From W11650 sp963550755 (lineage in GTDB: Bacteria; Bacillota; Clostridia; Lachnospirales; Vallitaleaceae), in assembly GCA_963550755.1 (NCBI GenBank), contig CAUVDV010000158.1, positions 1 to 5,234 on the forward strand: a stretch of 5,234 bases of DNA. The letters run 5' to 3'. Position 1 is the first letter of the stretch. Every line of letters begins with the position of its first letter. The notes under the pieces are model-generated. The model was not told the origin of the DNA. It saw nothing but the letters and a program-made list of their open reading frames with translations, and made no database searches. Both the position numbers and the translations under genes were made by a program. Below are positions 1 through 5,234 of the stretch, one piece after another.

Positions 1-380
1 ATAAAACCGCGATTGAAGATACTCTTAAATACTTGGGGCTGTATGATTACCGGCAGAAACATCCCTTTGATTTAAGCGGCGGACAAAAGCAGCGGTTGCA
101 AATCGGAATGGCGGCGCTTTGCCAAAAGCAGATGATCCTATTTGACGAGCCTACCAGCGGGCTGGATATTGCGTCTATGAAAAAGGTAGCGGCTGAAATT
201 ACACGCTTAAAAGAAAATGCCGCGATTTTGGTGATTTCCCATGATTATGAGTTTATCAGAAATGTGGCGAATCGGATTATATATCTAAAAGCCGGAAAAG
301 TTGAGCGGGACTTTGAATTTAGAGAGGATACCGTGCGGGAGCTAAACGCTGTATTTGAAGATATGGCGGCAGTTTCTTAA
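1..380 (+). CDS. ECF/ABC transporter ATP-binding protein, C-terminal part (5' end outside window)
   Basis: The gene enters from the left; the reading frame starts at base 3 and gives 125 residues before TAA at 378-380. Visible motifs, in order: ABC signature LSGGQ (bases 72-86, followed by KQR), Walker B with catalytic Glu (MILFDEP, 132-152), D-loop SGLD, and the switch histidine in ISHD (His codon 240-242). These define the distal half of a nucleotide-binding domain that hydrolyses ATP on the cytoplasmic face. The Walker A is off the window. The short tail after the H-loop and the S-component gene directly downstream suggest an energy-coupling-factor ATPase (EcfA type), possibly the second domain of a two-domain ATPase as in MptA-like proteins; that part is inference. 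Another ABC importer ATPase is possible. ABC ATPase identity is certain, ECF assignment likely. Confidence 0.93.
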   Translation, partial: KTAIEDTLKYLGLYDYRQKHPFDLSGGQKQRLQIGMAALCQKQMILFDEPTSGLDIASMKKVAAEITRLKENAAILVISHDYEFIRNVANRIIYLKAGKVERDFEFREDTVRELNAVFEDMAAVS

Positions 381-401
381 AGCGGGAACGATAGATAGGT
401 T

Positions 402-419
402 CGGCCAAAAGCTTTGCCG
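402..419 (+). other. Small intercistronic hairpin
   Basis: CGGC-C-AAA / AGC / TTT-GCCG can form a 7-bp stem with one bulged C and a 3-base loop between the ATPase stop and the S-component ribosome site. No T-tract follows, so it is not a convincing terminator; it could be an RNA-processing or stability element within the operon, or chance. Confidence 0.25.
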
Positions 420-464
420 GAATAATTAAACCTGATTTAAAAACTAGTTGAGGAGGAAGAAAAA

Positions 465-1067
465 ATGAATAGCGGTTTTAAAATGAAAGATGTGGTCACG
501 ATTGCTTTGCTGACTGCTTTGTATATCGTGTTTTACATGATAGCAATGGTGCTGATTACACCGCTTGGCCCGTTTGGCCACGCGATTAGTCCGGGAGTCT
601 GCGCGCTGCTGACTGGCGCAATTCTTGTTTTTTTATCCAGAAAAGTAGGAAAAATGTGGCAGTTTACGCTTATGACCGGGATCTTGATGGTCGTATTTTG
701 GCTGATGGGCGTCGGCTATTTGCCGTGGGTCATTAGTTCGCTGGTCATGGCGGCGGCCGCTGATTTTATCGCGTCAAGGGATGGGAAAAGTGTAAAGATA
801 TGGAAACTGGCGATCGCCTCCGGCCTTATCCACGTAGGACAGGCGTGGGGCGCGATCATTCCGTCATGGTTTTTCCTGGAACAGTACAAGGCGCATTGGG
901 TAGGTCGAGCCGGGATGACAGCCGAAGCGATGGAGGCCATGATTAAGGCTACGCAGGGGATAATGGGCGTTCTGGCTACTTTTACCACCTTCGCACTGGC
1001 TGTGGCCGGCGTTTATCTGGGCTATGTCATATTGAAAAAACATTTAAAAGAGGGGAATGAGAATTAG
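465..1067 (+). CDS. ECF transporter S component, MptD/Trep_Strep family (membrane substrate-binding subunit)
   Basis: This is a 200-residue, very hydrophobic protein with about six membrane helices (roughly residues 10-32, 41-58, 66-82, 84-101, 113-137 and 163-192) and a Lys/Glu-rich cytoplasmic C-terminus. The N-terminal KMKDVV...ALLTALY pattern and the length match the Trep_Strep/MptD group of putative ECF S components, which capture a small molecule, often a vitamin, for an energising EcfA/EcfT module. The substrate of this subgroup is not established. The start is ATG 465 with AGGAGGA at 451-457, a 7-base spacing. It follows the ATPase gene by 84 bases on the same strand, so co-transcription is likely. 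Family assignment rests on recognition of the sequence pattern and context, not on a search. Confidence 0.8.
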   Translation: MNSGFKMKDVVTIALLTALYIVFYMIAMVLITPLGPFGHAISPGVCALLTGAILVFLSRKVGKMWQFTLMTGILMVVFWLMGVGYLPWVISSLVMAAAADFIASRDGKSVKIWKLAIASGLIHVGQAWGAIIPSWFFLEQYKAHWVGRAGMTAEAMEAMIKATQGIMGVLATFTTFALAVAGVYLGYVILKKHLKEGNEN

Positions 1068-1148
1068 GCGGTTAAGCGCGGCTTGCTTGCCCATCAATCC
1101 TTTACACACCAATTCCATGCTGACTTTTGCTCAACGGATATGGATAAC

Positions 1149-1198
1149 AAAAAAGGCGGTATGCGCCCATAGAGGGGCAGCGTACCGTCTTTATCTTT
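1149..1198 (+). terminator. Strong bidirectional rho-independent-type terminator
   Basis: Bases 1155-1168 pair with 1175-1189 in a 14-bp stem (two G-U pairs, one bulged A at 1179) with a 6-base loop. An A6 run (1149-1154) precedes it and TTTATCTTT (1190-1198) follows, so it can work in both directions. It lies 88 bases after the S-component stop and probably ends the transporter operon. The 3' arm can instead pair with bases 1201-1208 (see findings), so it could also be an attenuator. Confidence 0.6.
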
Positions 1199-1376
1199 GC
1201 AAAGACGGGCGGGCTGTCAATGGGTTCTTTTATCAGGCCGGACAGATCAGCCGCTGCATTAAGGGAATCTCCCTCTCCATGAATTTGCCGCTATTGTGGA
1301 ACATATCTCCAAACAGTTCAGTCTTTCTGGCATAAAATGTGCCGGAATTTTGGCACGACTATTTTGGCATAGTCTG

Positions 1377-1405
1377 TTGCATCGGCCTCAATCTCAAGAT
1401 AAAAT
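1377..1405 (+). promoter_or_regulatory. Sigma-A-type promoter for the 96-residue protein gene
   Basis: TTGCAT (1377-1382), a 17-base spacer and TAAAAT (1400-1405) form a good housekeeping promoter 33 bases upstream of the start at 1438. Just upstream are two copies of ATTTTGGCA (1347-1355 and 1361-1369), spaced 14 bases start to start, and an inverted GTGCC...GGCAC pair (1339-1343/1352-1356). These could be regulator contacts, but that is inference. Confidence 0.45.
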
Positions 1406-1437
1406 AATAATATACGGGCGCAAAGGAGGTGGCAAAT

Positions 1438-1728
1438 ATGCGGATTCTCATCAAACGGGAGGATTTTTCCGCGAGCCGTTATGAGCTTCATGCCGGGAGC
1501 GATGCACTGGAACTTATCGGGAAGGACGGAAATTTCTCCCTGCCTTATTTGGAGGTCAGGGATTTTTACATCACCCGGGACGAGCGCGGGAAGACGTACT
1601 TCACTATGCTCTGCGGACGAACAATGCATGAGGGACAAATCTTGGATGTGAGGGAGGCGGAGTCCTTCATGGAGGCGCTGAAAACGAAGCTGGGCGGGGT
1701 CATCCATATCGAGGTCAGAAAGAATTAA
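1438..1728 (+). CDS. Hypothetical small protein (96 aa), family not recognised
   Basis: I do not recognise a family. The 96-residue product is soluble-looking, with no signal peptide or membrane helix. It alternates short hydrophobic and charged stretches as expected for a beta-rich fold, then ends with an amphipathic helix (about residues 75-87) and a final strand. A small PH-like or GRAM-like fold is conceivable but unproven. The start is ATG 1438: GGAGGT (1425-1430) lies 7 bases upstream, whereas the in-frame GTG at 1429 overlaps that ribosome site and is unlikely. A promoter lies at 1377-1405. The next gene begins 4 bases after the stop, so the two are probably translated together. The G+C content is higher than that of the AbiE segment. 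Gene reality is likely; function unknown. Confidence 0.62.
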   Translation: MRILIKREDFSASRYELHAGSDALELIGKDGNFSLPYLEVRDFYITRDERGKTYFTMLCGRTMHEGQILDVREAESFMEALKTKLGGVIHIEVRKN

Positions 1729-1732
1729 CGAT

Positions 1733-1885
1733 ATGGCCGTCTCGGTGGTTTTTCTGATTTCCATTCTCATTTCCGGCGTCAAAAAGAAGGGTGAAAAGCA
1801 GTGGAACAGCTACGCGATCTGCCCTGTCTGCGCCAGTAAAAACGATCTTTCCCGCGATACCTGTGTTCGCTGCGGCTGCCGGTGA
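1733..1885 (+). CDS. Small membrane-anchored zinc-ribbon protein (50 aa)
   Basis: This short frame starts at ATG 1733, 4 bases after the stop of the preceding gene, and ends at TGA 1883-1885. Residues 2-16 form one hydrophobic segment (AVSVVFLISILISGV), followed by a basic stretch (KKKGEK). The C-terminal third carries two cysteine pairs, CPVC (30-33) and CVRC (44-47) plus a further GC, typical of a zinc ribbon that would face the cytoplasm under the positive-inside rule. There is no strong ribosome site; only GAGGT at 1711-1715, rather far, so translational coupling to the upstream gene is the likely mode. No other in-frame start exists before an upstream stop. The combination of helix, basic stop-transfer and Cys pairs supports a real gene despite the size. 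The function is unknown. Confidence 0.55.
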   Translation: MAVSVVFLISILISGVKKKGEKQWNSYAICPVCASKNDLSRDTCVRCGCR

Positions 1886-1900
1886 TCAAATGAGAAATAG

Positions 1901-1972
1901 GAGAAGCAGCTTGCCGACAGTTTCGTTGACGAAGAAAATGAAAGACTAAACAAAGCAAAGAATAAGGTATAA
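1901..1972 (+). pseudogene. Possible 24-codon remnant of a gene 3' end
   Basis: After a TAG at 1898-1900 the same frame as the AbiE-proximal strand reads 23 charged codons (EKQLADSFVDEENERLNKAK and three more) to TAA at 1970-1972. The composition looks like an amphipathic C-terminal helix rather than random sequence, but there is no start codon or ribosome site. It may be the tail of a gene deleted during decay of a mobile element. I cannot name the parent. Confidence 0.2.
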
Positions 1973-2072
1973 GGGAACATCCGGTAGAGAGGGAAGTGCA
2001 ACGGGGACACAGCTTACTTTTACCGTAAACTTCTTTTTGACTTTGCTTTGAAAAGATATAACATATCGTCCC

Positions 2073-2180
2073 TTATACTTGCGAGCCAGAGAAAGAATAG
2101 GGATGGATTTTCCTTTGTAGAGGATATTGCGATTGCTTTTGGTCTTTCTTGTTTCCGGAAACTCTGGTATAATCATTCAT
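2073..2180 (-). pseudogene. Short minus-strand reading frame, possible frameshifted remnant
   Basis: On the minus strand an ATG (2180-2178) begins a 35-residue basic, polar frame ending at 2073. A weak AAAGG lies about 9 bases upstream of the start. At about its 21st codon a one-base shift would join it to another open frame (reaching 1946) with a plausible basic sequence (YKGKSIPILSLARKYKGRYV). It may therefore be a frameshifted remnant of a longer protein, perhaps the end of a transposase. No diagnostic motif is visible and the reading could be chance. Confidence 0.22.
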
Positions 2181-2223
2181 GAGCAAGCGCCTTTCTTTTG
2201 TGTTGATTTTTAGTGGTGAATTA

Positions 2224-2232
2224 ATTATACCA
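2224..2232 (-). promoter_or_regulatory. Extended -10 promoter element, minus strand
   Basis: Read on the minus strand, bases 2232-2224 are TGGTATAAT, a perfect TGn-TATAAT extended -10 element. No recognisable -35 exists, which such promoters can lack. It lies about 44 bases upstream of the minus-strand ATG at 2180. Confidence 0.35.
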
Positions 2233-2338
2233 AAAGATTGCGAAGTTTGCTCCTTTGCATTTTGTGGATAAACATCGTGCATTTTTGGGATTTTGTTTGC
2301 TCGGGTTAAAAAAAACGAGGGAACTTAAACCATCTGTC

Positions 2339-2389
2339 TTGTTGCATTTACACTTAAAAAATGATATAATACAAGTGCAAACGCAACAA
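2339..2389 (+). promoter_or_regulatory. AbiE operon promoter with inverted-repeat operator
   Basis: TTGCAT (2342-2347), a 17-base spacer and TATAAT (2365-2370) make a near-consensus promoter. Two 17-base arms, 2339-2355 and 2373-2389, are reverse complements at 15 of 17 positions and are separated by 17 bases. The left arm covers the -35, the right arm covers the expected transcription start, and the -10 sits between them. AbiEi antitoxins are known to repress their own operon by binding inverted repeats in the promoter (studied for the Streptococcus agalactiae system), so this is the likely AbiEi operator; that assignment is inference from position and family behaviour. Confidence 0.75.
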
Positions 2390-2402
2390 AGAGGTGGATG
2401 GT

Positions 2403-2996
2403 ATGAATTATGAAAATGAAATTGAAAAATATCTTGAACAATCAGGTGGAATTATTACAGCAGCTTACTGTAAGAAAAATAATATACCTACTATGTATCT
2501 CAGCCGACTGTTGAAAAATGGGAGATTGTCAAGGGTTAAAAAAGGAATTTATATTACAAAAGATGGAATCTACGACGAGTATTATTTTTTTTAATATCAA
2601 TATAAAAAGGCGATATTTTCTTATGAAACAGCACTTTACCTGCTCGGACAGACAGATAAAATCCCTTGGAATATTGATATAACAGTTTATAACGGATATA
2701 AATTCAATGAAAAGCCGAATGGATTCAATGTTCATTTTGTGAAAAAATCAATTTATGATTTAGGCGTAATCCAAAAATCAACGATGTTTGGAAATAAAGT
2801 CAAGATTTATTCATATGAGAGGATACTTTGTGATTTTATTGCCCATAAAGAAGAAATGGATATAGAGGTTTATGTAAAACTTATTCGTTCCTATTCCTCT
2901 TATAAAGAAAGAGATGTGCATTCCCTTTATGATATTGCAACAAAAATGGGAATTGAAAATAAAGTGAGAGAAGTTATGGAGGTAGTTTATGAATAA
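2403..2996 (+). pseudogene. abiEi: AbiEi antitoxin / autorepressor of the AbiE type IV toxin-antitoxin system, interrupted by an in-frame stop
   Basis: AbiEi is a winged-helix DNA-binding antitoxin that represses the operon through its N-terminal domain and neutralises the AbiEii toxin through its C-terminal domain. From ATG 2403 (GAGGTG at 2391-2396, 6-base spacing; the in-frame GTG at 2394 overlaps this site) the frame reads 63 residues. These include the helix-turn-helix (ITAAYCKKNNIPTMYLSRLL) and wing (KKGIYITKDG). TAA at 2592-2594 then stops it. The same frame continues uninterrupted for 133 more codons with family-typical sequence (KKAIFSYETALYLLG; later YSYERILCDFIAHKEEMD) to TAA 2994-2996. 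Reading over the stop gives 197 residues, a normal AbiEi length. A single CAA-to-TAA change explains it. The antitoxin domain is lost unless there is readthrough or reinitiation. It overlaps abiEii by 8 bases. Confidence 0.85.
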
Positions 2997-3775
2997 AGCC
3001 AAATTAACGGCTCTTTGCCATAAAGTCAGCAAAGAAGTAGGTCTTTCGTTTAATGCTGTCATGTTGTACTACTTCTTGGAGAGTATATTGAAAAAAATTA
3101 GCAAAAAGCCAATACAGTGAACGATTTATTTTTAAGGGAGGCTTTTTGTTATCAAATGTAGTGGGAATTGACTCAAGAAGTACTGTAGATATAGACTTTC
3201 TTTTGAAAAATATGCAGTTATCGGAAGAAAATGTTACTCAAATGCTGAGTGAAACTTTAAAACCGGAAGAATCTGATGATATATTGTATGAAGTGCAAAG
3301 CATTATACCCATTAAGGAAGAAGATCAATATGGAGGATTTCGTGCGAATATCTTATGTAAAATGGAAAATATAAGACAAACTGTACCACTTGACATTGCA
3401 ACAGGAGATATTATTACACCGCATCCGATAGATTACAGATACGTAAGCTCTTTTGGAGAAGAAGAAATAATAATTAAGGCTTATCCGATAGAAACAATGC
3501 TCGCTGAAAAAATACAGACTATTTATGCAAGAGGATTTTTAAATAGCAGAAGCAAGGATTATTATGATCTTTATATTATTTATAAATTAAAGGAAAAAGA
3601 TGTAAATGCAGAGGTATTAACAGAAGCTTGCAGAAAAACTTTTAGGTATAGAAAAACAGAATTTGACATAGGTAAAATCACAGACTTGCTTGAAAGTTTG
3701 AAAACAAATGACGCTTTTTTGAAAAGATGGCAGTCCTATTCAAGAAAAAATTTGTATGCTAAGGATACGAGTTAA
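2989..3775 (+). pseudogene. abiEii: AbiEii toxin (nucleotidyltransferase) of the AbiE system, broken by a one-base frameshift
   Basis: AbiEii is a nucleotidyltransferase-fold toxin that causes growth arrest, giving abortive infection or plasmid/island maintenance. It starts at ATG 2989 (GGAGGT 2978-2983, 5-base spacing), overlapping the abiEi stop. The first frame runs 43 residues to TGA 3118-3120. The family sequence then resumes in the next frame with YSERFIFKGGFLLS, RSTVDIDF (the DxD metal/nucleotide motif), PLDIATGD and ETMLAEKIQTIYARG...RSKDYYDLY, ending at TAA 3773-3775. Removing one A from the A7 run 3091-3097 restores KKLAKSQYSERF; removing one from the A5 run 3103-3107 would also restore the frame. 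Repaired length is about 261 residues, normal for the family, so nothing else is missing. As it stands no full toxin can be made. Confidence 0.88.
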
Positions 3776-3873
3776 AAAACACAATATTAGGCTTTAAATC
3801 TATCAGAGAATCTACAGCTTTTAGCGGCTGTGGGTGGGGATAAATCTGCGGAAACTCAAGAAGATTGTACGGA

Positions 3874-3902
3874 TTGAAAAAATAAGCAAGGTATGGTAAG
3901 AT
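3874..3902 (+). promoter_or_regulatory. Candidate promoter for ychF
   Basis: TTGAAA (3874-3879), a 17-base spacer and TAAGAT (3897-3902) lie about 147 bases upstream of the ychF start. The -35 is good and the -10 moderate. It would give a leader of about 140 bases. No better candidate is visible closer to the gene. Confidence 0.4.
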
Positions 3903-3967
3903 AATAGGGTCATTTTACGATCTCAATTTTCCCATGTTGGACAGAAGCGTCACTTTTGAACGGGCGC

Positions 3968-4004
3968 CTGTCCGTGCGGCTAAAAAGGCAGGGCCTTTTG
4001 ACAG
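3968..4004 (+). other. Leader hairpin upstream of ychF
   Basis: AAAAGGC (3983-3989) and GCCTTTT (3993-3999) form a perfect 7-bp stem with a 3-base loop. CTGTC (3968-3972) and GACAG (4000-4004) can extend it, leaving a 10-base bulge on the 5' side. There is no T-tract after the structure, so it is probably not a terminator. It could affect leader stability, or be a relic of sequence preceding the island. Confidence 0.25.
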
Positions 4005-4048
4005 AGGAAATGAGGCGCGACGTTTGCAGATGAAGGAGATTAAAATAA

Positions 4049-5143
4049 ATGAAATTAGGAATCGTCGGGCTCCCCAATGTGGGCAAGAGTACCTTATTTA
4101 ATTCTTTGACCAGGGATAAGGCCGAAGCGGCCAATTATCCGTTTTGCACGATTGACCCCAATGTCGGAATTGTCACCGTGCCGGATAAGCGTTTGCAGGT
4201 TTTGACTGAACTTTATCAATCGCAGAAAACCACGCCGGCGGTGATTGAGTTTGTTGATATTGCCGGATTGGTCAAGGGCGCCAGTCAGGGCGAGGGGTTG
4301 GGCAATAAGTTTTTAAGCCATATTCGCGAGGTCGATGCGGTGGTGCATGTGGTGCGCTGCTTTGAGGACAGCAATATTGTGCATGTTGACGGCTCGATTC
4401 AGCCTTTGCGCGACATTGAAACCATTCAGCTGGAGCTCATTTTTTCCGATTTGGAAATATTGGAGCGCCGGATTGCTAAAACGGCCAAAGCAGCGAAAGC
4501 GGATAAGTCGCTGCAAGGCGAAATGGACTTTTTGCTGCGGATTAAAGAAACGCTGGAAAGCGGCCAATCGGTTCGGCGCATGACGATGACGGAAGAAGAA
4601 GCGGAAATGCTGAAAGGCTTTAATCTGCTCAGCGCCAAGCCGACGATCTACGCGGCCAATGTGGCGGAAGAAGATTTAGCCGATGACGGCGCGGCCAATC
4701 CCTTTGTTCAGGCAGTAAAGGAACTGGCGGCGGCCGAGGGCTCGGAGGCTTTTGTGGTCAGCGCTAAGTTAGAGTCGGAAATCGCCGATTTGGACGAAGC
4801 GGAAAAGAAAGAGTTTTTGGAAGAACTGGGCTTAAAGGATTCCGGTTTGGATAAGCTGATCCATGCTTCCTACTCGCTCCTTGGTTTAATCAGTTACCTG
4901 ACGGCCGGCGAAAAAGAAGTTCGGGCGTGGACGATTACTAAGGGCACCAAGGCGCCCGGAGCGGCCGGCAAGATTCACAGCGATTTTGAACGGGGATTTA
5001 TTAAGGCTGAGATCGTTTCCTATGATGACCTGATTGCCTGCGGCAGTTATCAGGCTGCCAAAGAAAAGGGGCTGGTACGTCAGGAGGGCAAGGAATACGT
5101 GGTTAAGGACGGCGACGTGATCCTTTTCCGATTTAATGTTTAA
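4049..5143 (+). CDS. ychF: Redox/ribosome-associated P-loop NTPase YchF (OLA1 homologue)
   Basis: YchF is a universally conserved cytosolic Obg-family P-loop NTPase that binds ribosomes, prefers ATP, and influences translation and stress responses. The 364-residue product has the family's usual length (E. coli 363). Visible features: G1 GLPNVGKS (residues 7-14), G3 DIAGL (70-74), then VKGASQGEGLGN; His112 in the NIVHVDG loop, equivalent to the E. coli catalytic His114; a charged coiled-coil region (about 125-190); NVAE (204-207), the altered G4 of NxxE type that accounts for ATP preference; and a C-terminal TGS domain (about 279-364) ending DGDVILFRFNV. The start is ATG 4049 with AAGGAGA at 4033-4039. 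It looks intact, with codon use richer in G+C than the AbiE genes. A second gene follows after 31 bases. Confidence 0.98.
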   Translation: MKLGIVGLPNVGKSTLFNSLTRDKAEAANYPFCTIDPNVGIVTVPDKRLQVLTELYQSQKTTPAVIEFVDIAGLVKGASQGEGLGNKFLSHIREVDAVVHVVRCFEDSNIVHVDGSIQPLRDIETIQLELIFSDLEILERRIAKTAKAAKADKSLQGEMDFLLRIKETLESGQSVRRMTMTEEEAEMLKGFNLLSAKPTIYAANVAEEDLADDGAANPFVQAVKELAAAEGSEAFVVSAKLESEIADLDEAEKKEFLEELGLKDSGLDKLIHASYSLLGLISYLTAGEKEVRAWTITKGTKAPGAAGKIHSDFERGFIKAEIVSYDDLIACGSYQAAKEKGLVRQEGKEYVVKDGDVILFRFNV

Positions 5144-5174
5144 GCCGAGCGGCTGATGAGGGAGCGCGAAAATC

Positions 5175-5234
5175 ATGAAAATAGACAGTCATATTCATAT
5201 TACGCCGCCGGATATTATTCGGGATTTTAAGAAA
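5175..5234 (+). CDS. N-terminus of a probable amidohydrolase-family metal-dependent hydrolase (runs off window)
   Basis: Only 20 codons are inside the window, from ATG 5175. The opening MKIDSHIHITPP carries the HxH pair that starts the amidohydrolase/TIM-barrel metal site (PF04909- or TatD-like proteins begin in this way). GGAG at 5161-5164 lies 10 bases upstream. It begins 31 bases after the ychF stop with no terminator between, so it may share the ychF transcript. The substrate cannot be told from so little sequence, and a PHP-type phosphoesterase is a less likely alternative. Confidence 0.6.
   Translation, partial: MKIDSHIHITPPDIIRDFKK

Larger units (their letters stand above)
1973..2338. 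other. Gene-poor stretch in front of the AbiE operon
   Basis: No convincing intact gene lies here on either strand. It contains a short minus-strand frame with its own extended -10 promoter (2073-2232, listed separately). Near 1999-2013 it has a GTGCAACGGGGACAC motif that recalls flanks of degraded transposase-type elements in Firmicutes, though I cannot assign it to any family. The composition turns A+T-rich here, which continues into the AbiE genes. Confidence 0.4.

Noticed and set aside
1057..1335. Plus-strand 92-codon frame starting in the S-component's last codons
   Set aside because: It runs straight through the terminator-like hairpins, has no separate ribosome site and its protein sequence looks random.
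1258..1358. Minus-strand fragment reading FYARKTELFGDMFHNSGKFM then EREIPLMQRLICPA before a stop, faintly like the start of cysteine-rich KTR proteins of mobile elements
   Set aside because: Similarity is only to a short LICP-like motif, the second cysteine pair is absent and no start site is evident; too weak to call.
1366..1380. Sigma-54-like promoter (TGGCA...TTGC) upstream of the 96-residue gene
   Set aside because: GG and GC are separated by 11 bases rather than the required 10, and a sigma-A promoter fits better.
1318..1782. Minus-strand 154-codon frame
   Set aside because: It is antisense to the better supported 96-residue gene, which has a promoter and ribosome site; this frame shows no recognisable motif.
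1999..2030. GGGGACAC-containing stretch as a REP or IS end
   Set aside because: Only a vague resemblance; no paired inverted end, target duplication or transposase gene can be seen.
3814..3831. ACAGC/GCTGT hairpin as an AbiE terminator
   Set aside because: The stem is only 5 bp with an 8-base loop and no T-tract follows.
3934..4101. 55-codon plus-strand frame overlapping the start of ychF
   Set aside because: It has no ribosome site, overlaps the ychF P-loop codons out of frame and has an arginine-rich, non-family-like sequence.
3910..4134. Minus-strand 74-codon frame
   Set aside because: Antisense shadow of the ychF start and leader, with no ribosome site or motif.
4313..4638. Several frames on both strands inside ychF
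   Set aside because: They are shadows of a clearly coding, conserved gene.
1..5234. CRISPR array, tRNA or rRNA genes
   Set aside because: No regularly spaced repeats and no tRNA- or rRNA-like sequence were seen on reading the window.

Overview
The window looks like chromosomal DNA of an anaerobic member of the Bacillota (Clostridia-like, probably host-associated). This is inferred from the strong GGAGG-type ribosome sites, a vitamin-type ECF transporter with an MptD/Trep_Strep S component, a Firmicute-like YchF, and an AbiE module of the kind found on clostridial and streptococcal mobile elements. No species assignment is possible from the sequence alone. Two G+C-richer housekeeping blocks flank an accessory segment that becomes clearly A+T-rich from about 2000 to 3900.

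Left block (1-1067): the 3' end of an ECF-type ABC transporter ATPase, followed 84 bases later by its likely partner, a six-helix membrane S component. After it comes a strong bidirectional hairpin (1155-1189) that can alternatively fold with the next bases.

Middle (1068-2338): accessory DNA. It holds a 96-residue protein with no family I recognise (1438-1728), preceded by a good promoter and ribosome site. A 50-residue membrane-anchored zinc-ribbon protein (1733-1885) lies 4 bases downstream. These are followed by small coding scraps: a 24-codon tail at 1901-1972, and a short minus-strand reading frame with an extended -10 promoter at about 2073-2232.

AbiE module (2339-3775): a type IV toxin-antitoxin pair in the usual order, antitoxin abiEi then toxin abiEii, overlapping by 8 bases. 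A near-consensus promoter sits inside a 17-base-arm inverted repeat, the probable AbiEi operator. Both genes are damaged by one small lesion each: an in-frame TAA replaces codon 64 of abiEi, and one surplus A (probably in the A7 run at 3091-3097) shifts abiEii out of frame after about 35 codons. Otherwise both are full length with family motifs intact, so this is a recently silenced, or possibly phase-switched, defence/TA locus.

Right block (3776-5234): a promoter-bearing leader, the complete universal P-loop NTPase gene ychF, and the first 20 codons of an amidohydrolase-like gene. The layout suggests that a mobile-element-derived island with a decaying AbiE system entered between an ECF transporter operon and ychF.
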